From NCBI GenBank assembly GCA_964517795.1, contig CAZFDE010000065.1:1-14654 (forward strand): a stretch of DNA of 14,654 nucleotides, written 5' to 3'. The DNA is from CAZFDE01 sp964517795 (GTDB lineage: Bacteria > Planctomycetota > Phycisphaerae > Sedimentisphaerales > Anaerobacaceae). Position numbers and translations under genes: made by a program. Position 1 is the stretch's first letter, and every line of letters begins with the position of its first letter. The notes beneath the pieces were generated by a model. It did no database searches and was not told the DNA's origin. It saw only the letters and a program-made list of their open reading frames with translations. This document shows positions 1 through 7,573 of the stretch, one piece after another.

Positions 1-447
1 AATCAGATGAATGTAACCAATAATCCGGCCGTCCAGCCTGACTGGTTCATAGATATGCAAATATCCTTTTGAAAAATGATAAGACGATTTCTGCACGACT
101 TTTTGAGCAGATGGGTTGTCATCATAGTTTTGATGGCGGTATTCCGCATAATTGTCATTATGAAGCCCGTTGACGCTGCCAAACACAACCGACGGTTCTC
201 GCAGCAGCGCGCTTAATGTCTCATGGGCATCTTCCATATCTTCAAAGGCCAAAGCGGCCTTGCAGTTATCGGCAATGATACGCGCCTGCGTCGTCAGGTT
301 GGTTACCAGATTCTGACGCGTGACATACCATTCCCATGCGACAAACCCGACGCCCGCCAGAATAAACGAAACGATACATGTCACCATCACAATAGCGACG
401 AGTTTGTTTCGCAATGTCGTATTTTTCAGATATTTCCTGATACCCAT
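1..447 (-). CDS. Membrane sensor protein with CHASE8-like N-terminus (partial: C-terminus beyond left edge)
   Basis: An open frame of 149 codons runs from ATG (447-445) to the window edge with no stop. The first 15 residues are short and basic. A single membrane segment follows at about residues 16-38 (LVAIVMVTCIVSFILAGVGF), then an extracytoplasmic stretch containing ARIIADNCKAALAFED (about 55-70) and HETLSALLREPSV. This arrangement is typical of CHASE8-type input domains that precede HAMP plus histidine kinase or GGDEF modules. The sequence ends at GRIIGYIHLI, which fits the end of the sensory domain just before a second membrane segment. The output domain lies outside the window, so kinase and diguanylate cyclase are both possible. 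It is divergent from waaA, with 225 bp between the two starts. Ribosome-site complementarity is weak (GGGG, 11 bases upstream). Confidence 0.75.
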   Translation of the reverse strand, partial: MGIRKYLKNTTLRNKLVAIVMVTCIVSFILAGVGFVAWEWYVTRQNLVTNLTTQARIIADNCKAALAFEDMEDAHETLSALLREPSVVFGSVNGLHNDNYAEYRHQNYDDNPSAQKVVQKSSYHFSKGYLHIYEPVRLDGRIIGYIHLI

Positions 448-618
448 TTTTCAGTCAACCCCATATGCGGATATTAACAACCTTAACCTTAGGTATCGTC
501 ATAATTTAAGCGGATGATCGCAGGCCCTTGATTTTTGCTCAATAAACACAATTGCTTGTCTTTTCCACATTATTTTCGGACGTTACAATGGCCATTAAAC
601 CGCTCTTTTGATATGCGT

Positions 619-647
619 TTGACATAGCTGAAAACGCCCTTTATGAT
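619..647 (+). promoter_or_regulatory. Sigma70-like promoter of waaA
   Basis: TTGACA at 619-624, a 17-base spacer and TATGAT at 642-647 give a near-consensus promoter. Transcription would start at about 654, roughly 19 bases before the ATG at 673. The -10 box covers the ATG at 643, which argues against that codon as the translation start. Confidence 0.7.
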
Positions 648-672
648 AAGAAAAACAAATATCAGGATATTC

Positions 673-1977
673 ATGCGAATTATACTAAACGTCATTTATC
701 TGTTGATCGCGATGGGGATTAGTCCCATGGTGATCTTCCGGATGCTCAAACACGGCCGGTATCGACACGGTTGGCGGCAGCGATTCGGTAAGATTATCCG
801 AAAAGATGCGGCCCTTAAAAAATGTATCTGGATCCATGCCGTCAGTGTCGGCGAGGTCAACGCTACCCGGACCGTGATTGAGCAATTACAGCAGCAACTG
901 CCCGATTATGATATCGTCCTGAGTGTGACGACCGACACCGGATTTAATCGTGCCAAGACACTCTATGGGGATCAACTGGAGATATTCTTTTATCCGCTTG
1001 ATTTTTCTGTGTTCACCGACCGGGCATTCACAAACATTCAGCCGAATTTGTGTGTACTGATGGAACTGGAGATATGGCCGAACTTTATTCTTTCGGCACG
1101 GCGAAATATGGTACCCGTGATTGTCGCCAATGGCCGGATCAGTGATAACAGTTTTAATAAGTATCGAAAAATCAAGTTTCTGGTACGTAAAATGATGGCA
1201 AAGTTATCGCTGGTGCTCGCCCAGACGCCCCAATACGCACAGCGATTTCACGAATTAGGCGTAAGACCCGGTCGCGTGGTTGTGACCGGTTCACTCAAAT
1301 ACGATACCGCTCAAATCACCGACTCCGTCGAAGGGGCTGATAAAATAGCCAACCAATGCCGCCTCAATGACAACCGTCCACTCTGGGTCGCCGGCGGTAC
1401 CGGTCCTGAAGAAGAAACAATCATTTTGAATGTGTATCGTAAGCTTATCAAAGATCAGAATCTCGAATCGTTAAAACTGGCTGTCGTACCTCGCAAACCC
1501 GAACGCTTCGACGAGGTCGCCCGGCAAATTGAACAGGCAGGATTAACATTTATCCGATACAGTGAAATCAAAGACGCACATACACCGATCCATGACGAGT
1601 ATCAGGTCATCCTGGTTGATACGATCGGGGATTTGCGTAAATTTTACAGCCTGGCAACGGTTATATTTGTCGGCCGGTCATTAGTGCCGATGGGCGGCTC
1701 GGATATGATTGAGGCTGCCGCACTGGGCAAATGCACCCTCTTCGGCCCACATACATTTAACTTTAAACAGACAGTCGATGCCCTGCTTGCCGGAGATGGG
1801 GCATTGCTGGTTCAAAACGAAACCGAATTGTTCGAAACAATGGCGAAATGCATGTCCGAACCGGCGTTTCGCAAACAAATCGCCCATAACGGCCAAAACG
1901 TCATTCAAAACAATCAAGGTGCTACCGGCAAAACCGTCGAGGAAATAAAAAAAGCACTCAAAAATCCGTTCATTTAA
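673..1977 (+). CDS. waaA: 3-deoxy-D-manno-octulosonic acid (Kdo) transferase
   Basis: This is a GT30-family enzyme that transfers Kdo from CMP-Kdo to the lipid A precursor at the inner-membrane face, an early step of LPS core synthesis. The start used here gives 434 aa, normal for the family. An N-terminal hydrophobic segment (about 1-22) is followed by the first Rossmann half with WIHAVSVGEV (53-62, where E61 matches the family's catalytic Glu), YPLD (107-110), ELEIWPN (131-137) and NGRIS (153-157). The second half has GSLKYD (206-211), AGGTGPEEE (240-248), VPRKPERF (272-279) and GGSDMIEAAALGK (341-353) before FGPHTFNFKQT. The usual GGHNPLE loop reads GGSDMIE here. The start at 673 is chosen because AGGA lies 5 bases upstream and the promoter -10 covers the ATG at 643. 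The stop overlaps the convergent methyltransferase stop by 4 bp. Confidence 0.95.
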   Translation: MRIILNVIYLLIAMGISPMVIFRMLKHGRYRHGWRQRFGKIIRKDAALKKCIWIHAVSVGEVNATRTVIEQLQQQLPDYDIVLSVTTDTGFNRAKTLYGDQLEIFFYPLDFSVFTDRAFTNIQPNLCVLMELEIWPNFILSARRNMVPVIVANGRISDNSFNKYRKIKFLVRKMMAKLSLVLAQTPQYAQRFHELGVRPGRVVVTGSLKYDTAQITDSVEGADKIANQCRLNDNRPLWVAGGTGPEEETIILNVYRKLIKDQNLESLKLAVVPRKPERFDEVARQIEQAGLTFIRYSEIKDAHTPIHDEYQVILVDTIGDLRKFYSLATVIFVGRSLVPMGGSDMIEAAALGKCTLFGPHTFNFKQTVDALLAGDGALLVQNETELFETMAKCMSEPAFRKQIAHNGQNVIQNNQGATGKTVEEIKKALKNPFI

Positions 1978-2876
1978 GCCGATTTCAGTCGTTTTGCGAC
2001 CGCTTCAATATAATCCGGAGCGGTCCCGCAGCAGCCGCCTAAAATATTGATTCCGAGTTCATGTATGCGGTTCACCTCCTCGGCAAATTTCTGCGGAGTA
2101 ACTTGATAAACCGCTTCACCATCGACCAACTCCGGCATACCCGCATTGGGTTCGGAAAAGATAAGCGGCAGTGAACGATCGCCGACCGCTTCAGTATATC
2201 GTTTAGCTAATCGGATATAATCTTCCATCGATGCCCGGCCGCAATTAAACCCAATAGCTGCAACCTCGAACGACAGCATTTTTTCAAGGGCCGCTTCCAC
2301 AGACACCCCCATCATCGTTCGAAAATCATCGCCGGCCTCATCGAATGACATCGATACAAAGATCGGTAAACGTCCTGCCTTGCGCTTGGCTGATTCGACG
2401 GCGATTTCCAATTCATCCAGTGCGGTCATTGTTTCGATGATTAATCCATCCACCCCGCCATCGATCAATCCGGACACTTGCCGGTCGAACGCATCTTTCA
2501 AGACATACGGCATCAACGGCCCTACCGGTTCGAGAAAGTCGCCGCTGGGCCCGATATCACCGAGTACATATTGCGTATCACCGGCCGCCTTTCGTGCAAT
2601 GCGGGCCGCAGCCGTGTTGATTTTCTCGACCTGATCCCCATAGCCATGCCGCGATAGCGTAACCGCATTGGCCCCAAAGGTATTGGTCAGCACCGCATCG
2701 CTGCCCGCTCCATAATAGGCCCGGTGGATCGCCTCCACGATATCAGGAGAATCCAGGTTGACCGATTCGTTACAGGTACCCGCCGACACACCGCGTGCGG
2801 CAAGCTGCGTACCCATCGCGCCATCCAGTAAAAATACGCCCTGTGATAACCGTTCTGTCAAATTCGTTTTGCTCAT
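1974..2876 (-). CDS. Homocysteine S-methyltransferase domain protein (stand-alone, MetH N-terminal type)
   Basis: A 300-aa Pfam Homocys_S-methyltransf barrel. These enzymes use a zinc-activated homocysteine thiolate to accept a methyl group. The glycine-rich entry LLDGAMGTQL (16-25), TNTFGAN (64-70), GDIGPSG (106-112) and IIETMTALDELE (146-157) are present. All three zinc ligands are there: C212 in GFNCGRAS and C282/C283 in GGCCGT. The cobalamin and folate modules of MetH are absent, so this is a one-domain form. It could use S-methylmethionine, or partner a separate cobalamin protein, and the methyl donor cannot be told from sequence. AGGA lies 7 bases before the ATG. It is the last gene of the run on this strand, 36 bp after the lipoprotein gene, and the link to the upstream genes in function is unclear. 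Confidence 0.9.
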   Translation of the reverse strand: MSKTNLTERLSQGVFLLDGAMGTQLAARGVSAGTCNESVNLDSPDIVEAIHRAYYGAGSDAVLTNTFGANAVTLSRHGYGDQVEKINTAAARIARKAAGDTQYVLGDIGPSGDFLEPVGPLMPYVLKDAFDRQVSGLIDGGVDGLIIETMTALDELEIAVESAKRKAGRLPIFVSMSFDEAGDDFRTMMGVSVEAALEKMLSFEVAAIGFNCGRASMEDYIRLAKRYTEAVGDRSLPLIFSEPNAGMPELVDGEAVYQVTPQKFAEEVNRIHELGINILGGCCGTAPDYIEAVAKRLKSA

Positions 2877-2912
2877 AAAAAAATCCTATCTGAAATAATC
2901 AATCATCCGTAA

Positions 2913-3761
2913 TCAGTTATCAACCTCCTGTGCTTCACCGTTGATGATGCGATAATGATGTTTGAAGCGCGCCGTGTTGGGCCGGGTAAACAGGGCCTGC
3001 TGCTGCTTGGCCGAAAAACCGGTCGTTTTGATCGAACTGAGTTTTACCTCAATTTCCGTCGAGCTGCCCCGCTGCCCCACTCGCGGGGCGATCAACTGGA
3101 TCTTACGGGGCACCCAGAATCCCTCTGTCAACAATTCGTGCTCGGACAGTCGTGCGATCATGATCGGCGTGCCGCTTTGCCCAAGGTATTCGATCCGGCT
3201 GACAATATAATCCCGGGTATCGATATAAACCCGCTTGACCGGTCGGATCGGATCAAGCTTTGTTAACACATCCCATCTGCCCGACCGTTGAAATTGCCAG
3301 CTTGCGGTTTGGCCGATCTCGAAAATTCCCAACACCTCAAGCATGAGTTCCGGCCGCAGTTTTAATGTCCCCAGGGTCTTTTGATCTTCCCACAGTCCCC
3401 ACCAGAAGGTATCGACCTCTTGGAGACGAACCGCCATCCAGAATTCATAGGGATTGGCACCGGCCGTTACCGCCTTGGGGTCGAATGCGATATCCCCCTG
3501 CAGATAGATCGAATCCGGCGGCTGGAAAAAAATTTTCAACGGAAAACTATGTTTGAATTCAGCATCTTCATACCGACATCGCCCATTGGCCTTAAACGGC
3601 AGAATTCTGGCAGTCCGCTGATTAAGAATGGCTAACGCTTTAAGGGCGTTGTCCACCTGAAAAGCAGGTTTGGATATCGGCTGCGGGCCGCATCCGAGAC
3701 TATTGACCAGAGATGCAAACACGACTGAAACCAGAATAATTTGAAGAAGATGATGTTTCAC
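2913..3761 (-). CDS. Probable lipoprotein, LolA/LolB/DUF4292-like
   Basis: The protein has 282 aa. A signal peptide (1-23: short basic start, hydrophobic core LLQIILVSVVFASLV) runs into an imperfect lipobox NSLGC with C24 as the candidate lipidated residue; the -3 position is Ser rather than Leu, so lipidation is likely but not certain. The mature part begins with a helix (ALKALAILNQR) and then beta-strand-rich sequence (GRCRYED, FPLKIFFQPPDSIYLQGDI, RVYIDTRDYIVSRIEYL). That pattern recalls the LolA/LolB/DUF4292 half-barrel fold that binds lipid or lipoprotein acyl chains. A role in outer-envelope lipoprotein handling is inference. It begins with GTG, sharing GTGA with the TGA stop of the preceding gene (4-base overlap), so translation is probably coupled. 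Confidence 0.75.
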   Translation of the reverse strand: MKHHLLQIILVSVVFASLVNSLGCGPQPISKPAFQVDNALKALAILNQRTARILPFKANGRCRYEDAEFKHSFPLKIFFQPPDSIYLQGDIAFDPKAVTAGANPYEFWMAVRLQEVDTFWWGLWEDQKTLGTLKLRPELMLEVLGIFEIGQTASWQFQRSGRWDVLTKLDPIRPVKRVYIDTRDYIVSRIEYLGQSGTPIMIARLSEHELLTEGFWVPRKIQLIAPRVGQRGSSTEIEVKLSSIKTTGFSAKQQQALFTRPNTARFKHHYRIINGEAQEVDN

Positions 3762-4252
3762 GTCTCAAGATCCACCTGGAGGATTTGGCTAAGCTGGCCG
3801 GACAGTTGCTCGATCTGATCTTCGGTCAGGTTCGGATGGACAACATCTACAATATCTTTGCTGCCGGCGATCCGAAGTTTCCACACATCGCGACCGTCCT
3901 GGGTTTGAGAAGAATCGTATTTAAGGATGCGTTTGCGCATCAAAATCAGCGCCACCACAAAACGGAAATTTAATTTCTCAGGATCGGTCTCTTCGGCTAA
4001 TCGCTCAAAAAACGCCATCAGCATATCGTCATCGATAAAGAGTTGTTTTTTTTCGTCCGACACCGCCATCCGACTCTTCCAGAAACAGTACACCTGTGGG
4101 TTCTGCTGCTGCCAGTATTCGAGCGAAAAATCCCGCCGCTGCAGGCCGTCCTCTGCCTCGATCAGGGTAGCAATGTAATCCTGCCCCGGTTCGATCTCTT
4201 TTTGGGTTCCAAAACAAACCCCTGCCGGTTTTTCAATCTGCCAATCTGCCAT
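3758..4252 (-). CDS. Conserved hypothetical protein (164 aa), coupled to downstream lipoprotein
   Basis: I do not recognise a named function. The N-terminal part has GVCFGTQKEIEPGQDYIATL (11-30) and RRDFSLEYW (39-47), then CFWKSRM (56-62). Patterns like this recur, as I recall, in small conserved planctomycete proteins. The C-terminal part is helical (FFERLAEE, NFRFVVALILMRKRILKYD at about 95-113) and ends in LTEDQIEQLSGQLSQIL. No signal peptide or membrane segment is visible, so it is probably cytoplasmic. The frame is open back to ATG 4324, but that start would overlap the ComEA-like gene by 92 bp. The Met at 4252 (AGGA just upstream) or at 4264 is more likely. The TGA stop overlaps the GTG start of the lipoprotein gene. 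Confidence 0.65.
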   Translation of the reverse strand: MADWQIEKPAGVCFGTQKEIEPGQDYIATLIEAEDGLQRRDFSLEYWQQQNPQVYCFWKSRMAVSDEKKQLFIDDDMLMAFFERLAEETDPEKLNFRFVVALILMRKRILKYDSSQTQDGRDVWKLRIAGSKDIVDVVHPNLTEDQIEQLSGQLSQILQVDLET

Positions 4253-4625
4253 GATCCTGTCCATCCATTCCCGGAAATACCGCCCACGATTTGATTTTTT
4301 CCGCTGTCTTGGCGCCAATGCCATGAACCGCCGTCAATTCATCAACCGATTCAAATGCGGGCTGTCCGTTCATATTTTCACGATACGCCATAATTTTTGC
4401 AGCACGTGCCGGCCCGATACCCGGTAACCGACACAGTGAATACATCGGATCGTAATTCACATCAACCGCCGATAATGGTGCAGTCCTTGCGCCAGATCGA
4501 GTCTGGCGGTAATCGTCCCAGCAAATGCAGCCCACAACCAGCACACCCAGTGCCACGCCGATCAATAAAGCCTGCCGCTCGGTTCGCAGGGATGGTTCAA
4601 GTTGTTGAATTCGCCGATTGAACAT
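4233..4625 (-). CDS. ComEA-like helix-hairpin-helix membrane protein
   Basis: A 130-aa protein. A short cytoplasmic start is followed by one membrane anchor (about 19-36, ALLIGVALGVLVVGCICW), a linker, and a ComEA-type double helix-hairpin-helix domain: LCRLPGIGPARAAKIMAYR (64-82) and LTAVHGIGAKTAEKIKSW (97-114). The first motif lacks the common INTA lead-in and reads VDVNYDPMYSLCRLPGIG instead. HhH pairs of this type bind DNA backbone. In competent bacteria the membrane-anchored ComEA captures incoming DNA, but here no other com gene is visible, so DNA uptake is only a possibility. It starts 24 bp after the GH10-like gene and its 3' end overlaps the next gene by 20 bp, consistent with one transcript. 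Confidence 0.85.
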   Translation of the reverse strand: MFNRRIQQLEPSLRTERQALLIGVALGVLVVGCICWDDYRQTRSGARTAPLSAVDVNYDPMYSLCRLPGIGPARAAKIMAYRENMNGQPAFESVDELTAVHGIGAKTAEKIKSWAVFPGMDGQDHGRLAD

Positions 4626-4649
4626 ATATTCGAAAGATATCGCTCCGCA

Positions 4650-6104
4650 TCATTTCTTTACAACTTCGCGAAGCTTTTGCAAGATCTTATAAGATTTTCG
4701 CGGCACCTGACGATCCGCTAACAGACCGGTATGAAACGGATTTGCATTCTCACCGGCATCCTCTAAACCCGCATAAGTCACATTATCAATATAGGGTTTG
4801 CTTAATGCGATCTTATAAAATTGTTCGATCCACTGCGCCTGTTTCAGTTCATCCCATTCCTGATATAAATGGTTTTTGGATGCTGAGGCGATTGGCGATT
4901 CGATATTCGAAACAACTAACGGTTTACCCGCCGCCATGAAATAATCGAATACCGCCGATACCTGCATCATATCGCGTAAATGAATGCTGGCAAAACCCGG
5001 ACAGTACGATACATCCAGACCAAACGCATCAAAGCTTAATCCGCTCTGAAGAATCATATCGATATAAACCGGCGGCGGGATCGTATTGGGCAAGCTCGAA
5101 TAATATTCGCCCCAGGGCTGGCTGATCTCGACAATTTTGCGGCCGCGATCGGTCACCGCCTTGACCGCCATCACCGACGCTCGTGTCATTTCAAGAACCT
5201 GCTCAAAACCGAATCCGAAATGGTTGTACGCATTAAGCCCGCTGATCACGCGCCACGAACTGACATAATCCCCGTACCGTCGGGCAATTTGATCCACAAA
5301 ATCATAAGCGGCGTCGCGTATAAATTCAAATCCTGCTTTACTGGCCAGCAGCCATTTAGGCAGATACGATTTGGAAAAACAAAGCAACGGCCCCAGGCCA
5401 ATCGAAGCGCGTTTTTTAACCAATATCTGAATACATTTATCCAGTTGCGTAAAATCGTATTGGCCCTTTTGGGGTTCTGCCGCTGCCCAATTCACAGGCA
5501 CTGTGATGCTCTGAAATACACCGAATAAGGCCGTCAAGTATTTTGGATCATTTATTTTATTGGGATCGATCCGGCAGCCGAGGATCGCACGGCCAAAACC
5601 CCGGTTTCGCCCACGCGAACTGAACATCGCCTGAGCCTGCTTGAACGCCAGTTTCTCACCATAGACCAGTGAGCGGCGAAGCGATTCGTCGGCCTGTCTC
5701 GACGCCAAAGACGGATTCGAAATATTCTGGAACGCCTGGATCAGTAAATCCTGGGCTTCATGAGCAATGCCGCTAAGCCCTTCAATTTCTCCAAAAAACG
5801 CCCACTCTTCCCGCTTATTGATGATCTGCATCAATTTCGCCCGGGCTAATTCAACATTGATAATATACGGACGCTGCCGCTCGGATAAACAGGTCGTAGA
5901 TAAATAGACCCGGCGTCCGTTTTCGACCGGCCAAACCAGCGTCAATGCCGCAGTTTCATCATTCGGACAACGGCATTCGATACTGCCCTGCTGACATTCG
6001 ATTTCCGCTCGGCGTACGGCAATCCCGTCGCTGCCGTACAGATTGGCCCCCTGAAGCTTAAAATCCTTTACCTGCTCGCCATTTTGAAATACCAAAAATT
6101 TCAC
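4650..6104 (-). CDS. GH10 (xylanase-fold) protein with degenerate catalytic site
   Basis: The protein has 484 aa. Residues 1-160 form an N-terminal region without a motif I can name. From about 165 the sequence follows the GH10 TIM barrel: FQSITVPVNWAAAEPQKGQY (197-216, matching the FxxxTxxNxxKWxxxEPxxGxF block), LPKWL (248-252), ISQPWGEY (327-334), SFDAFGLDVSYC (357-368) and the C-terminal THxGLxD-like end VTYAGLEDAG. In active GH10 enzymes the acid/base Glu lies in WDVVNE; here the same place reads WRVISGLN (284-291) with no Glu. The nucleophile position may be E402 in VVSNIES. No signal peptide is seen, so the protein is probably cytoplasmic. The start is GTG with GAGG 6 bases upstream. 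It leads the five-gene run ending at 1974. It may be a non-hydrolytic carbohydrate-binding or altered-mechanism protein. Confidence 0.8.
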   Translation of the reverse strand: MKFLVFQNGEQVKDFKLQGANLYGSDGIAVRRAEIECQQGSIECRCPNDETAALTLVWPVENGRRVYLSTTCLSERQRPYIINVELARAKLMQIINKREEWAFFGEIEGLSGIAHEAQDLLIQAFQNISNPSLASRQADESLRRSLVYGEKLAFKQAQAMFSSRGRNRGFGRAILGCRIDPNKINDPKYLTALFGVFQSITVPVNWAAAEPQKGQYDFTQLDKCIQILVKKRASIGLGPLLCFSKSYLPKWLLASKAGFEFIRDAAYDFVDQIARRYGDYVSSWRVISGLNAYNHFGFGFEQVLEMTRASVMAVKAVTDRGRKIVEISQPWGEYYSSLPNTIPPPVYIDMILQSGLSFDAFGLDVSYCPGFASIHLRDMMQVSAVFDYFMAAGKPLVVSNIESPIASASKNHLYQEWDELKQAQWIEQFYKIALSKPYIDNVTYAGLEDAGENANPFHTGLLADRQVPRKSYKILQKLREVVKK

Positions 6105-6164
6105 ATATTACCTCATCATTACATGTTGAACAATGAATCCTTAGCTATATATCACGATCAGGAT

Positions 6165-6193
6165 ATAGTACCTGAAAATGCGATATTTTGCAA
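6165..6193 (-). promoter_or_regulatory. Candidate sigma70-like promoter for the GH10-like operon
   Basis: On the minus strand, TTGCAA (6193-6188), a 17-base spacer and TACTAT (6170-6165) lie about 60 bases before the GTG at 6104. The match is moderate (4 of 6 at -10), and the AT-rich stretch near 6145-6152 offers another -10. Confidence 0.35.
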
Positions 6194-6275
6194 GACGAGA
6201 TTTGGGATTTAAAGTATTTGACGAGTCGAATTCGCTGCCGATTGAAAAGAAATGATTTCAGGGGCGCAAAACCGC

Positions 6276-6746
6276 TTAATTCGAAGCCGCCGGACAATGG
6301 GCGTAATTTCGCATTTGCTGATTCTGAAGATTCTGTAAATAATGGTTCTGCTCGATCAGCGAAATGATCAAATTCATCTGGGTCAACATCATTTCGATGA
6401 ATTCCGTGTTCACCAGTGCCGTTTCCGGGCCCGGTGCGGGGATCACCATAAAGATATAGCCAAAATGCGTAGCTTGAGAAGATAATCCGGATGCAATGAA
6501 TGTGTGTTCGTTATGTTGTGTCAAGACCGGTTCCTCACCGTCATCCACATTGGCACGAAGCCGGCGAAACAGTTTTCGGTCCACATCGAGAGAATCAAAC
6601 TGCGCTTTATCGTTGCACCAGTACTGCCCGTCGCGATCCATCAGGACAATCAACGCACTATCGCTCGATATACAATCAAACACTAAGCTCGAACACTGTT
6701 CGAGAATCATCTTTTCCGGATGCGTTGCTGTTTCAAAAAGTTCCAT
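6276..6746 (-). CDS. Small GAF-like hypothetical protein (156 aa)
   Basis: No named function is recognised. The sequence reads like a small GAF/PAS-type sensory fold: an N-terminal helix (HPEKMILEQCSSLVFDCI), paired strands (SALIVLMDRDGQYWCND), a helix (DRKLFRRLRANVDDG), further strands (HTFIASGLSS, HFGYIFMVIPAPG) and a long C-terminal amphipathic helix (FIEMMLTQMNLIISLIEQNHYLQNLQNQQ) that could form a coiled coil. Cofactor or ligand is unknown. The frame is open to an ATG at 6827, but ATG 6746 has a strong AAAGGAG site 6 bases upstream and is preferred. It lies downstream of the STAS-kinase-amidase operon, behind that operon's terminator, so a link to that signalling module is possible but unproven. 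It could be transcribed by read-through. Confidence 0.7.
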   Translation of the reverse strand: MELFETATHPEKMILEQCSSLVFDCISSDSALIVLMDRDGQYWCNDKAQFDSLDVDRKLFRRLRANVDDGEEPVLTQHNEHTFIASGLSSQATHFGYIFMVIPAPGPETALVNTEFIEMMLTQMNLIISLIEQNHYLQNLQNQQMRNYAHCPAASN

Positions 6747-6844
6747 ATCCGACTCCTTTAGCTGTTCGGCATTCTTTTGTTTTTGTAACCATCGTCCGTT
6801 TTGATATGCAACTTCGTGGAAATGCATTATTCTTGTCCAGAAAC

Positions 6845-6887
6845 AAAAAAAGAACGAACCGGTCGGTTGTTATCGGACAAACCGGTT
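6845..6887 (-). terminator. Rho-independent terminator after the amidase gene
   Basis: On the minus strand AACCGGT (6887-6881) pairs with ACCGGTT (6863-6857). TTGT/ACAA extends the stem inward, with a CCG bulge. The bases CGTTC and then seven T (6851-6845) follow. It lies 23-65 bases after the amidase stop. Confidence 0.7.
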
Positions 6888-6909
6888 ACCTGGAAACTCA
6901 AGCTGGTGC

Positions 6910-7569
6910 TCAAAAATCGAGCATAGATTTAATATGCGCCATGGGAAATCTGCGGCCGGGGCATTCGGTATAACGCACCCCGGGAACCTGGCCGTGTCCA
7001 TAAATGCGTGAAGAGGCAATGCGATAGCGATCCTGCAGAAACCGAAGCAACCGGACCAGTGATTCGATCTGCCGGTCCGAAGGAAGCGTTTCATTGAAAT
7101 TACCCACCAGGCATATCCCGATCGCTTGTTCATTGGCCCAGTTGTCTTTTGTGCCGCCGCAATGCGCGCCGGTGCGCTGCTGTCTCCATCGAAACGTCAC
7201 TTCCACTGCCCCATCGGGGCTGTCCACACCGTTGCCAATAACAAAATCGTATCCCACGCCGTCCCAATGATTGTTTTCACGGTGCCACTGATCGAAGATT
7301 TCGGCATTACCGAATGAGGTAGCGGAATGATGAATAACAATGGCCGTCCATTGCCGTTCAATAGAAGATGGGGGAACCCATTGTGAATGAGTGTGTCTCT
7401 GAATAACCGCCGGGCGGGATATTACGGAAGCGGATTCAGGTGCGGATTGACTGTAATCATAGACAATTTGCGGCATCGGCTGTGGTTCATAACACCCACA
7501 CCCGGGCAGATACAAGATCATTAATCCTGAAAAAAGCAATATGGCAAATTTCGAAATCAGACGTGCCAT
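6910..7569 (-). CDS. Lipoprotein N-acetylmuramoyl-L-alanine amidase (Amidase_2/PGRP type)
   Basis: The protein has 219 aa. A signal peptide ends in lipobox LPGC (C24), which suggests a membrane-anchored periplasmic enzyme. The catalytic domain (about 74-215) has VIHHSAT (78-84), GVGYDFVIGNG (104-114), ICLVGNFN (152-159) and YGHGQVPGVRYTECPG (190-205). By the T7 lysozyme/PGRP pattern, the zinc ligands are H80, H192 and C203. The reaction expected of the family is cleavage between MurNAc and L-Ala in peptidoglycan. The frame opens at 7632, but ATG 7569 gives a clean signal peptide and has AAGG 8 bases upstream. It starts 4 bases after the stop of the RsbW-like gene, so the two are probably coupled. 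A terminator follows. Cell-wall recycling or remodelling under partner-switch control is inference. Confidence 0.9.
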   Translation of the reverse strand: MARLISKFAILLFSGLMILYLPGCGCYEPQPMPQIVYDYSQSAPESASVISRPAVIQRHTHSQWVPPSSIERQWTAIVIHHSATSFGNAEIFDQWHRENNHWDGVGYDFVIGNGVDSPDGAVEVTFRWRQQRTGAHCGGTKDNWANEQAIGICLVGNFNETLPSDRQIESLVRLLRFLQDRYRIASSRIYGHGQVPGVRYTECPGRRFPMAHIKSMLDF

Positions 7570-7573
7570 AACA

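Noticed and set aside
643..672. Start of waaA at ATG 643
   Set aside because: The ATG is inside the -10 box of a near-consensus promoter and has no ribosome site; ATG 673 has AGGA.
4253..4324. Longer start of the 164-aa protein at ATG 4324
   Set aside because: It would overlap the ComEA-like gene by 92 bp and adds only a basic stretch without a convincing ribosome site.
6747..6827. Longer start of the GAF-like protein at ATG 6827
   Set aside because: ATG 6746 has a strong AAAGGAG site; nothing comparable lies before 6827.
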